Positions 49,163 to 59,672 of a stretch of 64,000 bases of DNA are shown here, piece by piece. The notes under the pieces were generated by a model that worked only from the letters and a program-made list of their open reading frames with translations, was not told where the DNA came from and did not search any database. Source of the stretch: Whalleya microplaca (Eukaryota; Ascomycota; Sordariomycetes; Xylariales; Xylariaceae); assembly GCA_022497155.1 (NCBI GenBank), contig MU385711.1, forward strand, positions 1,388,673 to 1,452,672, given 5' to 3'. A program made the translations under genes and the position numbers. Each line of letters opens with the position of its first letter. Within the stretch, counting starts at the first letter, position 1.

Positions 49163-50375
49163 TGTGGTAGTTTTGTATTTGTGGATTGTATCTCTAAACT
49201 ATTTAGGATTGAGAATTCTCAGGCGATTGATGTGATTGATTGTTTGATTATCTGTGACCGGATAACTACGACTGGATGTTGTCGAGTGTATGTAGATGGT
49301 CAGGTAGGAAAGTTTTGAAGTTGTTAGAAGTTAAAATCGCATGTTTATTGCCGCTGAGGAGAATTGTTCGACTAAATGAAGTAGAACTACCATGACTATA
49401 CTACAGGTACCTAATAAGACATCCCAAGCGTAAGTTCTCCTCGATTCGTTCAGAGGTACCTAGGTAAAGTTGCTTGACAACTCCAACCTTAGGTATGTAC
49501 ATATGTTCCCATTGTCATGAGATACATGACGTAGATGTGTTTGAATGCGGGGAGAAGGGGGTACCCAGTACCAGTCCGGGCACCGACCCACCAATACTTC
49601 GAAGGAACATATTGTGATGTGTTTAGTTCTATAATTTTTCCTATATTTTCCACCCAATAATCTTACCTAATGAAGTCTTACTCAAGTCTTCTAAACAACG
49701 TCTGTCTATTTGACTTATTACATGTATTAGGTAATTAGAGAAACCTGAAACTGGAACATACCAGACGCTAAATAAAACTTAAGACAAAGACAAAGACTTG
49801 TACAGCCACGAATCTGCTACAAGTAACAAACTGTGGTTTTTTTTTTTTTTCTCGCCCTTCCCTCTGGAATTACATCATTGCAACCGTTCGAAGATCACGA
49901 AATCCCAATTTGGGTTACCCTCTCGAACTAAAGCCTACCGTAACATACTGACTGCCTGCCAAGATGGCCATGTTCGGTAGACTACTACGTGTAGGGCCCT
50001 AAGTGTGCAGTAGTTTTATTAGCTATTATCTTATTAACCGGTTTGGACGACTGGAGCTGTTCCGTTAGCCGCCTTCGTCATCAACCTTTAGCTTCCACCT
50101 GGAGATGTTAGCTCCTTCTAATAAGCTGCTGCACTCGAGTCGAGAGAGCTCTCTCCCTTCTGCCAGTGTTGTTGTCTTCGCTGCGTCACCTCTGCTACCT
50201 AGCCCGACTATGTATCTATCGAGCATATAGACAGTCTGACAGTTGAGACTCATGATCGAATCCACATAGCCCAGTTCCAGTTTTTCCTCCTTTGCAGACC
50301 GGTGTCGTTCTAGGCCCTATGCCATCACCACTACGACGTCACGACTCATTATGCTGAGCCTGTTGAACCCTTACG
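49163..50375. other. Divergent spacer of about 1.2 kb
   Basis: Separates the small minus-strand gene from the DysF gene. Contains a T14-type run near 49837-49850 and AGGTACC/CCTAGG palindromes near 49408-49466. No supported coding sequence. Confidence 0.5.
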
Positions 50376-51779
50376 ATGCCCAAATCCCGAACGCGCCTAC
50401 GCAGTTCTCGTCGCGTCCCACCACTAAATGATAGCGAGATCGATCACGAGATAAACCTCGTCGACAAATCAATACACACCGAAAGCTCGCCGTCTGTAAG
50501 TGCCGGAACCGACAGCAACCCCGATTTATCTATGTCCGTATCGAACCAGCCATTAATCCCTACAAAGCAAACTGAAGACGAAGATGTACGAGTGCGAAGC
50601 AATACGGAATCCGTTGCGGGGCCGTCAGGTGAACCAGAGGGCGCGTCAGCACCTGCAAAAGGCGGTAGCGATCCGGTAGTCGTCGAAGAGTCAGATTCGA
50701 CTAAGGTTGGCCTCACAAAGTCCGGCAGCACGAACAAGCAGTTATCTCAGCATGGTCCACATCCACCGAAAGAGCCCGAAACAGCGATCGATATCTTGTA
50801 CGAGAATCAACGGGGAGGATTCCTCTGCGGCATTCCTCTCTTCTCATCCGCGGCGCTGGGAAACTTAGACCCCCCAGCTTGGACGAACTTCGCACACAAG
50901 TCAAGCCCTACCGACATCTCCACCGCCCAAGTACCCGACCCGAGCTGGGAATGGGCCTGGCCCGAGTGGCGTGTGAATCATGACGAATCCATAGAAACCG
51001 ACAGCGAGGGATGGGAATACTCATTCATGTTCGCCAAGGCATTCTCATGGCACGGTCCCAAGTGGTACAATTCTTATGTTCGAAGGCGGACATGGATCAG
51101 GAGACGGGTCAAGAAGGGTATAGGTTATGAGGCATACGATCCGCATCAGATGAACCCTGACTATTTCCCGACTGCGTCCACCCAGACGCACCATCACAAA
51201 ACTGCTATGACTGCTGATGAAGTTGAACGAGCAAGTAATGGACAGCCATCTCCGATCACTCGAGAGTTTACCAGAGACTCTCGAGACGTGAAGGGAGATG
51301 GCCAGGAGGATACGGAATTACAAAAGGATGTGAGGACTGCAGGCGATTTAATGACGCTTCTCAGGAGGACACGGATTGATCGAGAGAAACTGGAGGCCAT
51401 TGAAAATTACATCAGACACTGTTCAGATGACTTGCTACAATTGTCGGAATACATGCACGAGATCATGTCTACCTTCATATTCCAGGCATCGCGAAAACTA
51501 CTCCTCACACGGCTAACGAAATTTCACGAGGAAGAGCTTGAGAAACAACCCAAGGAGAAATCTCCGGCCATAAATAGGAAGGCAGAAAATCTTGCCGAGG
51601 CCATCAAACATGCCGACGAAGAAGTTCGCCGGCTTGAATACTGGAGTGACATTAAGGACATGGCGGAGAACGGCGAGACCGCGGGGGCCGTGGATTGTAA
51701 TAAAGGTTGGGATAGTAGCTGGGAAGGTGTGGACAACAGCGGTGCCAAGGGTGTCAAAGAGGGCGACGAACTTCCATGA
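50376..51779 (+). CDS. DysF (peroxin/ferlin-type) domain protein, Mug65-like
   Basis: Single exon, 467 residues from ATG 50376. The first 125 residues are basic then acidic and disordered. The core AIDILYENQRGGFLCGIPLF ... PPAWTNF ... WEWAWPEWRVNHD ... EGWEYSFMFAKAFSWHGPKW ... YVRRRTWIRRRV is the N- and C-terminal DysF pair seen in peroxins Pex23/Pex30 and in the fission-yeast protein Mug65 (Spo73). A second helical, acidic region follows (about 320-430) with EKLEAIENYIRHCSDDLLQL. DysF proteins act at ER-peroxisome or membrane contact sites; Mug65 is expressed in meiosis. Because no transmembrane segment is visible, a cytosolic or peripherally associated protein of the Mug65 type is favoured over a peroxin. 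Function is inferred from the domain. Confidence 0.85.
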   Translation: MPKSRTRLRSSRRVPPLNDSEIDHEINLVDKSIHTESSPSVSAGTDSNPDLSMSVSNQPLIPTKQTEDEDVRVRSNTESVAGPSGEPEGASAPAKGGSDPVVVEESDSTKVGLTKSGSTNKQLSQHGPHPPKEPETAIDILYENQRGGFLCGIPLFSSAALGNLDPPAWTNFAHKSSPTDISTAQVPDPSWEWAWPEWRVNHDESIETDSEGWEYSFMFAKAFSWHGPKWYNSYVRRRTWIRRRVKKGIGYEAYDPHQMNPDYFPTASTQTHHHKTAMTADEVERASNGQPSPITREFTRDSRDVKGDGQEDTELQKDVRTAGDLMTLLRRTRIDREKLEAIENYIRHCSDDLLQLSEYMHEIMSTFIFQASRKLLLTRLTKFHEEELEKQPKEKSPAINRKAENLAEAIKHADEEVRRLEYWSDIKDMAENGETAGAVDCNKGWDSSWEGVDNSGAKGVKEGDELP

Positions 51780-52579
51780 CGCAGTCTACGAGGGCCGGTA
51801 TACACCTCAATATGCACGGGACACGGGGGCGACAGGCCTCATTGAGATACCCTTCGAATCGGGCGAATTAGCGGACAGATGATAATGTCATATCGATACT
51901 ATGAAAGCTTTTCTAGAATCCAATAACAAAATAGTTCACCATTGGCACGTTTCCTGCGGCTGATTAATCACGACCGAGATTGTTGGCTCTAGGACCTCGC
52001 AAACATGTCCTAAACTACTGTACGGCGCATTCATTTTTAGAATGGCCGGGTCGAGAACAAGCCAGTATGCCCTGGAAATCCCATCGTGATGCCCTGGGTC
52101 TCGGATACTTCAATACTACATTCCAAGATGCGTAAACCCATGTACGGCCGATAGGGGACGCGGGATAACCAAAAAAGCAACGATTGAGCGAATGAGAGAT
52201 CGAGTCGGCGCAGTTCAACAGATCTCATAGGCTGGACCGGTGTCACCCAACCAAATCTTAAATCCCACGCCAACTATCGACCTGTGGCTGCAGCAATTCA
52301 ATAGATGGTCAAGCCAGACGAGAGCGCCCTGATGTCAGCGGTAAGGATCGATAATGCGGCCGATGGGCCACCACACTCCCTCCGGACATAGCAAGTCAGG
52401 CTCTAGAACTCGTGATGACGGAAATAGGCCAGGAAAGGCTTGCAAGGCAGCCCGGTGTCCCAACCCCCGGGCTCCCCGTCCAGGATAGCTGTCGCGCTGC
52501 TCTTAAATAACGTCCTGTCATCCTCGAGGCCGGCTCGGACGAGTTCCTCGGTTGACATATACGTGAATTGTTGGGAATA
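51780..52579. other. Spacer upstream of HHE gene
   Basis: 800 bp of 3' flank and promoter. No gene is supported; minus-strand open frames here lack domains and start codons in good context. Confidence 0.5.
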
Positions 52580-53801
52580 ATGACATCCCCTAGAATCACA
52601 AGTCGTGCTGGCTGGTCATCCGCCGCCGGGTCTTCGTCCAAAGCCTCCTCTACGCCTACATCTAGGTCTAAAGACAATATAATCCGCGGGCCTTGGGCAG
52701 ACGGCCCGTGGCCGCTCATTGAGACACCTTCCAGGAGCCAACATGTCCGTACCTACCTCCCTACCTCCTTTCGTTAGAGCCCTGTCTGCTCTCGAGTGCT
52801 CATACACGCTCTCTCACTTTTTAATGCCTCAATCCTAACGGTAACTGCCCTAGATCACACACCCAGCGCTTCACATCGCCAATGAACTGGCACACACGCA
52901 CAACGCGATGCTCCGCGGCCTCAACGCCATCTACCTCCAGGCCCCCCACGTGCACCAGCCGACGGACGTCTCCGACCTGCTGTTCCTGACGCAGTCCTGG
53001 AGCGCCTGGGTGCTGGACCACCACAACGTGAAGGAGACGTCGATGCTGCCCGGGTTCGAAGCCGTGCTGGGTCTGCCGGCGGGGTCTCTAACCTCGACCT
53101 CGAGCACTCCTCCGGGGGCGACCAACGGCAACACCAACGGAAACGGCCATGACAACGAGGCGGCAGAAATCCAGTCCCTCCTCCAAAACGTCCACGGCTA
53201 CGCAGCCTCGACCCAAGCCCAACCACACACCTACTCCCCCGCAACACTAACAGACCTCCTCGCCGCCCTCGGGACACCCCTCGCGACCCTCCTGGCGGCC
53301 CAGATCCCGCTACTTGTAAGCATGCGCGACCTCAGCCACAGCGCAACAAGCCCGGGCATCCCCGCCCTCGCGATCTCCTCATCCCCCCTCTCGCCGTTCC
53401 CGACCCCCCAGCACCCCACCCCATCCCCGGGTAGGGGCGGTGGTGAGGACCGCGCGAACAAGCTTCTGCAGGTGTTCCTCGGCTGCGAGACCGCCGCCAG
53501 CGACGCCATGGACCGCTTCGTGGTGCCGCCGATGGTGGTGCGGCTGCGCGACGCCACTGCTGGTGGTGGGGGTGGGATTGGGGGAGGGGGAGGGGGAGGG
53601 GATGAGTGGCCGAGGCTGTCGGTGTTGGCGGTGCATGCTGTCGCGGATAAGCTGTCGCCCAGGCACGCGGGCGCGTGGAGGTTCCTGCCGTGCGATGTTT
53701 GGGGAAGGCCTAGGGAGCTTGCTTTTCTGGGGCGGGAGGAGAAGGGGAAGGGGAAGGATGGGGATGGAGATGGAGATGGGGATAGGGGAGGTGTGCGGTA
53801 G
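52580..53801 (+). CDS. Hemerythrin-like HHE domain protein
   Basis: Exons 52580-52748 and 52867-53801 (118-nt intron, GTACCT...ACCCAG with a CCTAAC branch-like site) encode 367 residues. After a Ser-rich start, PWADGPWPLI leads into the HHE region: ELAHTHNAML (H66, H68) and WVLDHHNVKE (H108, H109, E113), with a later EIQSLLQNVHGY. These are the iron-ligand positions of hemerythrin-like folds. The protein ends LSPRHAGAWRFLPCDVWGRP and a Gly/Asp-rich tail. It may bind non-haem iron and oxygen or handle oxidative or nitrosative stress; that is a family-level expectation only. A low-complexity Gly run from a G-rich DNA stretch (53561-53602) sits inside the coding sequence. A weaker splice option (donor GTCCGT at 52745) is possible. 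Confidence 0.82.
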
Positions 53802-55106
53802 TTGTGGTGGCGATGGTGGTGAAAAGCGGTCGTTGGCTACGGGTATGTATGTGAGATAGAGGGAGGCAGAGAGAGGTCGGGAAGTAGGCCACACGTCCTC
53901 GCAAGTCTGAGTTGGAGGGAGATTGTCTGGAAGTGATTATGCTCTAGGAGTTACTCGATCAATGTAGGGCCCTCATAGCTACCTACTTGCTTAGCGTCAC
54001 GTTGACGGCGTTGGAAAGGTGTAGCTTCAACGGATGCTTGGGACGGTGGGATATACCTAACTTACACCGAGTCTATTCAGATAATTTGCCTATCATATCC
54101 ATGTCTATAGACTCAGGTCACATGCAGAGAGTAATGTGAACGTACGTGTGTATTTCATGTGAGTAAGTTCTATAACCCTCATTCACATGAAATAATCAGC
54201 GTTCTCCAACACGTCTACCCGTACAGTCTGCGTCTATCGTGTCATCCCATAGGATAGATTTCAAGTATCCGAAGCCATATATGACATAATAGCGAACGGA
54301 CTTGTGAATCGCCAAAGCAAGTCAACAGACTCCAGCTACCTTAACCTACAATCCCAATCTCCTCCCGTGCCCGCAATATCCAACGAAGGGGCCAGCCAGG
54401 CATTCGAGCTCAGCCCAATGGTACTAGCACCACTATCAACGCCACGAAGGCCCCCAAAAACAATAAACCACAACCGTCGTATTCCAGCCTCATCTTCCGC
54501 AACGCGTAAAGTGGAGCATATAACTAATAGACATACATACAAAAGTCCTGGGTTGCCTCGGTGTTGATGTACAGGGAGGCCGTGGGCTGTGATTGGTGCG
54601 AAAGGGGCTGGCTGCCACGAGCTGAAATGTATTGGATAGGTTTATTAGCAAATAACGACTGAGAGAAAAATTTTCCTCCAATGGTAGGTAGCTTTGGATA
54701 GCCTCGTATGGATACGACTTATTGGGTATATCAGAGAGTTGCGCATCTACGCCAAGTGTTTCCTAGAAGGGTGTGGAATACAAGACGACTGGCAACTAGA
54801 ACGGCTTGCAGCCCAGGCTATTGAATCAACCACGTAGGTAAGGGCTCAGTAAGTCATATCAAATATAGAGAGCATGAGGATATGGCTAGTGGAAATTTTA
54901 TTGATCTGCTTGCTTAGTATTAGACTACCTAGAAGCCGAGCTACACAGGCTCTCAACATCCATCGCCTTCCACCGAAGCCATGCCCGTAAATCCTCAACC
55001 ATGCAGAAAAACATCGCAGTATCTCATGAATGTCATGAATTCATGTAAATTAGGTAGTCGGTATCACCCAGACCAACCCAACCACCCCACGGCTAGACTA
55101 GCCAAT
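53802..55106. other. Convergent spacer between HHE gene and DUG1
   Basis: 1.3 kb with both 3' ends. It contains a perfect 12-bp inverted repeat with a 20-nt loop (54151-54194). Open frames are short and without domains. Confidence 0.55.
54151..54194. repeat. Perfect 12-bp inverted repeat
   Basis: TATTTCATGTGA (54151-54162) and its exact reverse complement TCACATGAAATA (54183-54194) are separated by 20 nt. In RNA it could form a stem-loop. It lies 350 bp past the HHE stop codon. Confidence 0.9.
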
Positions 55107-56823
55107 CTACTCAGCGGGCTCCTCCCCGACGTAGTGCAGATACGCGCCGAGCAGCTTGATGCCCTCGATGTAGTTGCGCTTGTCGAGCTTCTCGTTGATC
55201 GAGTGCGCGCCGTCCGTCGAGCTGCCCATCGGCAGCAGGAGGACGTTCTTGCCCGTGGCCTCCTCGAACGTGAGAGTGATGGGGATACTGCAATGCGGTG
55301 TTAGCCTCCTCGAGAAGTCCAGGATTTTAGAGGATCAGTAAAAAGCTAGCTTACCTGCCACCCTCGCGCGTGAAATCCGGCTTGACGCCCCAGACGCGCT
55401 CGACAGCCTTGCCAGCAGCGCGGAAGTTCCAGTGGTTGGGGCTAGCAACCCACCACTTCCCCGTGTGGAGGGCGGAGACCTTGAGGGTATTCTTGCTTCC
55501 GAGCTGGGCGAACGTGTCCTTCACGTACTTGTACACGAGCTCGTTGGTCTTCTCGATCTCCATGTCGGGCACGGTGCGGATGGAGAACTTGCCTGTGACC
55601 TTGGCGGGGATGACGGTCTTGGCGCCGGGCGCGGAGAAGGCGCCCTCGACGCCGTGGACGGACAAGGACGGGTACCGCCACCGCGCCATCAGCGTCGGCT
55701 TCTTGTCCTCGAAGATCGTCGTCTTCGACCCCAGCGCGTCGTGCAGCGTCTCCATCGTGAACGCGATGTCGTCGTACAGCGTCTCCTCCTCCGCCGTCAC
55801 CGGCGCGACTTGGTCACTGATGCCCGGGATCAGGATCTTGCCGTGCGTGTCCACCAAGCTGCCCAACACGCGCACGAGATCCGTCATGGGCTCCTGCGCC
55901 GTACCGCCGAAGACACCACTGTGCAGATCCGCGCCGGGCCCGGAGATCTCCACGGCGTAGTAGTTGCAGCCTCGGAGGCCGTACGTCAGGCACGGCTTCT
56001 CCGTGCCCAGCCAGTAGTTGTCGCTGATGCAGACGACGTCGGCATCGGCGAAGTAACCCTTGCCCTCCTTGTAGACCAGCTCCTCCAGCCCCTCCGATCC
56101 GTACTCCTCCATGCCCTCGAAGCACATGAGCAGGTTGACGGGGAACTCGACGCCGGCCTTCTGGTGGGCCTCGATGGCGTTCAGCCAGCCCAGGACCGGT
56201 CCCTTGTCATCGGTGCTGCCACGGCCGAACATGCGTCCGTCCGCGCCCACGGACAGCTCGAAGGGCTCGGTGGCCCAGCCGTCGCTCTTCTCGGCGGGCT
56301 GCACGTCGTAGTGTCCGTACACCAGGACGGTGCGCTTCTTCTTGTCGTTGCCGTAGCGGGCGAGGATGACCGGCGGCAGGTCGAGCTCCGGGATATCGGG
56401 CTGCTTGCCGAGCGGTCGCAGCTCGACGGAGGCGCCCAGGGCCTTCAGCTCCGAGGCCAGGAACTCGCCCATGCGGACGACGTCGGGGCGACGCGAGGCA
56501 TCTGAGGAGATGGAGGGGATGGCGACGGCTTTGCTGAGGCGGTCGATGAAGTGAGACGACAGCTTGTCGACTTCGGCAAAGTAGCCGTCGAGTTGGGGTG
56601 CCATTTTGCGGGATTGATGAGCTCGGATGGCGGGAGTGAGGTATGTTCTGGTGATCTGGGTTGTTGTGAAGGGATTGGAAATGTAAGTCGAATGAGTGGC
56701 TGAGCTCCTTTTAGGGAAGGGAATAGCTGGTCTTATTATTTGTGTTGCAGATGGAGATGGAGATGTCAGGTGCAGACGCAACTGTGGGCATGAAAGTCGT
56801 GAGAAGACGGCAGTGCGGGGCAT
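55107..56823 (-). CDS. DUG1: Cytosolic non-specific dipeptidase Dug1 (M20 family)
   Basis: Two exons, 56823-55355 and 55287-55107. From the conserved start [10 protein letters not shown] (ATG 56604) the product is 476 residues, like yeast Dug1. Metal and catalytic motifs are VYGHYDVQP (H98, D100), [10 protein letters not shown] (D132) and [10 protein letters not shown] (E166, E167). Dug1 is the Cys-Gly dipeptidase and catalytic unit of the glutathione-degrading complex. The frame is open for 73 further codons upstream to ATG 56823; that extension has many Arg, Ser and Thr and no Asp or Glu, like a mitochondrial presequence, so two forms are possible. Intron borders GTAAGC...TTGCAG keep frame into [15 protein letters not shown] and the end [13 protein letters not shown]. 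Confidence 0.93.
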
Positions 56824-57422
56824 CTGGTCTTTTGGAGGGGCAGTTACGCTATGTAATCAGATTGGCGGTTCGATAGGGTCTATTATTTTAGAGTTGGCCT
56901 GTCCAGCTGTCACTTTGTAATGGCATGTCTCATGTTGCCCAGGCAGGTGCTTACATGACTGGAAAACTGCTGTACCGCTATCCGTGGCATTGGCTTTTGC
57001 TCCCGGCCTACTAATTGGGGAAGGTAATGCTATCTAGAGGGTCCGTCTTAGCGCCCTAGCCGGCCGGCCCACCCCGTAAATATGCTACTTACATCCAATA
57101 TGTATAAGTTAGTATATGTACGTACGTATGTACCAAGCTGCCTAGATAGGAGGTTATGTATGTCAGAGGAACTGAGGCTATCAGGGTGGGATCAATACTG
57201 AGAACTAAGGCAGAGTTGGCGATATGTATACGAAGTCAAGAGGCGAGACGATGATTTCTAAAATGAAGCCCCCAATGCATTTGGGAGTCTTCTCTCCCTT
57301 CAATTCTACTTTCATCATCTACATGTCGTAACGCGTACCCGATCGCTCTATATACATGATCATACATACATACAAAAATATACGGCATTTCAAGGGTCTT
57401 CTACCCTCAATGATAGGTTCTT
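56824..57422. other. Spacer between DUG1 and PPR-like gene
   Basis: 599 bp with the DUG1 promoter and the 3' flank of the PPR-like gene. A CATACATACATACA microsatellite is near 57361-57375, and a CCGGCCGGCC palindrome-like site near 57059-57068. No gene supported. Confidence 0.55.
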
Positions 57423-59672
57423 TTAGACGAACAGCCCTTCTCGCTTCATGGACGAGGATGAAGGGGGCTGTTCTGAAGGCTTTGGTTCTAGTGGAATGTC
57501 CACCGAGAGCGAATCTCTCAGCGAACTGGACATGACGGCTCCCTCCTTAACGAGTCCGTGTATTTTCATGTCCATGTAGAATGCTTCTTGGAGTTTTGCT
57601 GCAAGGCTCTCACTTGGCCTCATGAGACGCGCATGCTTGGTGTATTCGGACACTACATGCGTGAGCATGAGCTTCCCGCCATGTAATGCTCGCATCGCTG
57701 CCAGCTCCGCTCTCCCAAATATCAGGTCTTCCCATGCCTTCAGGAACGCACGGCGGGCACTCAGGTGATGCTCCTGTCTCAGAAGCCGTGTGAGCGTGTA
57801 GGTGATCTTAGGGTGCGTCAAGTTTGCGAGAGCCGCATATCGCCAGAGAACTCGAATCATATTCGGCAGGCGTCTCGTCCAAGTGGTTCGGAACAACATA
57901 TGATATGTCCAGGAATCCGGTATTATATTAGGCCACTGAGTTGTCATCCACCGCAGCGTCGTAAGCTGCTTTTCCAAACCCCTCCCATGAGTTAGCATGG
58001 TGTTCAGCGTATCAGTATTCGGCTGTATGATTCGAGAAGTATATATGAGGTTTAGCAGATCGGCACAGGCGTCCAGCTTGCCCTGCGAGCCAAGGAAGTC
58101 AACGATTTTGTTGAGAGTGATTAAATTTATCCAGTCAGTCCCGTACTTCTTGTTCTGCTCACTCATATACTTCTGAGCGTCGAATTCTGTCGAGAAATCG
58201 TGTTCCAGATTGACTATTGCCATCTGCCTGCCAATTGCATTAAGCGTCGATAGGTTCTGGCCGAGGCCCTTGGCTATCATCATCCGCGCAATGTACCGTT
58301 TGGTTTTTAAGGGTTGTATCATTTCCATGAATGCAATCCAAGCCGAGCTCTCAGGGGGTCGACCTTTCCGGACCATTAATCTCAGCATACTGTTGAATGC
58401 GTCGAGATCTCGGGCCTGAGATGAGCCGACGAGGAAGATGTTGAACGTTTCAGCATCTGCCGGTATATTCAACAGCTCAACCTGGTGAAATAGCTCCCGG
58501 GCTGCTGGGCGAAAGCCAGGTCCCTTCTTCTGTATATATCTCAGGGCCATTTTCAGGGCAGACAGAGAAACTGCCGGCCTCGCATCTTCGGAAGTGAACA
58601 GTTCGATGAGGAGAGAAACAACTACCTCCTGGTGATCGGGCAGATCTGGGTACAGCGACCGAGCTAAATGGGTCGGAACCTGACCATGGACCAAAGCAGC
58701 AACATACTCCTCAAAGGAATGCTTCGTCCATACCTTGGGGACCGGAATATCGTCGGCTCGGCGGGTCAACCAGTATTTTGTGTACGTTGGGGGCTTGGAG
58801 ACCCAAGCTTGTCTGGTGTCATGATCACCCCGTACTGTCATGGTCTTGTCATCGACCACAGCCTCCCCATCGGCAAGCAGCCTAATAGTCGATTTCTCTG
58901 TGCTAGAGCCCCGCCATATGTCTGTTAACAACCCTTTCCAAGTTGGATCGAGGAGTCTGATAGCGGTGAGCTTCCCGACTGCCTTGACAATCTCCAGAAG
59001 CGACCTTCGAATGGAGCGTTCTGAGCCAGACAAACTAAGAACGAGTTCCTTGTTATGGGGGCCAACTTCCTCGATTCGGATGGCGCTTTGGTTCCTTTGT
59101 CGAATGTGCCAGAGGTGCGTATCCGGCATGGACAGAACGGAGCGAGCTTCTGCGGCAGCTCCCCTGCCTATGACAACTCGAAAGTGTAGTATATCTCCGA
59201 ACTCGTGGGTATGTCGCCATAGGAAGTCGAGTGTCGATCGCCAATCACTCGTCAGGTCTATTTCGGCATCTTTCAAGTGGTCGAGCAGGTGCTGCCTCGC
59301 AGCACTCCTCCAGCGCCTGCGCAAGCTGCGCCTTAAGCCGTATTTGCTCGAACTTTTGTCGAGTCGCCGAACGAGCTCAGGTCTCTTTGGGGTAGACCCG
59401 GATCTCTTCTTGATGATTTGCCTAAGAAGGGCGCGTCTGAGTTGCGATGAGCTCTTCAAGATCTCGACTTTCCTAAGTCCAGCGAAATCATTCTTTCCTA
59501 CCTTTCCTACGAGGGACCGATCCGTATTTGTGGTAGGGGTTGAGAGCCATCGTCGGGACTTCTCTTGTTGCAAGTAAAGAGGATTGTGCAACACCCTGGA
59601 AACCAGTGAGAGCTGTTGAACACAAGTTGTGTAAGATGGGGCTCTCCATAATGATTTGATTCCCAGGGACAT
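57423..59672 (-). CDS. Mitochondrial PPR-like helical-repeat protein
   Basis: Single exon, 749 residues from ATG 59672. The N-terminus MSLGIKSLWRAPS followed by Arg/Ser-rich sequence to RRWLSTPTT looks like a mitochondrial presequence. A very basic block at about 85-125 (RRALLRQIIKKRSGS and SLRRRWRSAARQHL) may bind RNA. The middle and C-terminal parts show repeated helix pairs such as DAETFNIFLVGSSQARDLDA, NLITLNKIVDFLGSQGKLDA and PNTDTLNTMLTHGRGLEKQL, resembling pentatricopeptide repeats. The layout fits fungal nuclear-encoded factors of mitochondrial mRNA processing or translation. I cannot name the orthologue or its target transcript. Same strand as DUG1 and the phosphatase gene, but separately spaced. 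Confidence 0.82.
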   Translation of the reverse strand: MSLGIKSLWRAPSYTTCVQQLSLVSRVLHNPLYLQQEKSRRWLSTPTTNTDRSLVGKVGKNDFAGLRKVEILKSSSQLRRALLRQIIKKRSGSTPKRPELVRRLDKSSSKYGLRRSLRRRWRSAARQHLLDHLKDAEIDLTSDWRSTLDFLWRHTHEFGDILHFRVVIGRGAAAEARSVLSMPDTHLWHIRQRNQSAIRIEEVGPHNKELVLSLSGSERSIRRSLLEIVKAVGKLTAIRLLDPTWKGLLTDIWRGSSTEKSTIRLLADGEAVVDDKTMTVRGDHDTRQAWVSKPPTYTKYWLTRRADDIPVPKVWTKHSFEEYVAALVHGQVPTHLARSLYPDLPDHQEVVVSLLIELFTSEDARPAVSLSALKMALRYIQKKGPGFRPAARELFHQVELLNIPADAETFNIFLVGSSQARDLDAFNSMLRLMVRKGRPPESSAWIAFMEMIQPLKTKRYIARMMIAKGLGQNLSTLNAIGRQMAIVNLEHDFSTEFDAQKYMSEQNKKYGTDWINLITLNKIVDFLGSQGKLDACADLLNLIYTSRIIQPNTDTLNTMLTHGRGLEKQLTTLRWMTTQWPNIIPDSWTYHMLFRTTWTRRLPNMIRVLWRYAALANLTHPKITYTLTRLLRQEHHLSARRAFLKAWEDLIFGRAELAAMRALHGGKLMLTHVVSEYTKHARLMRPSESLAAKLQEAFYMDMKIHGLVKEGAVMSSSLRDSLSVDIPLEPKPSEQPPSSSSMKREGLFV

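Noticed and set aside
55432..56505. 357-codon plus-strand frame
   Set aside because: Lies entirely antisense to DUG1, whose motifs are clear; Val/Leu/Arg/His-rich composition is typical of a shadow.
58840..59577. 245-codon plus-strand frame
   Set aside because: Antisense to the PPR-like gene; Ser/Arg-rich, no domain.
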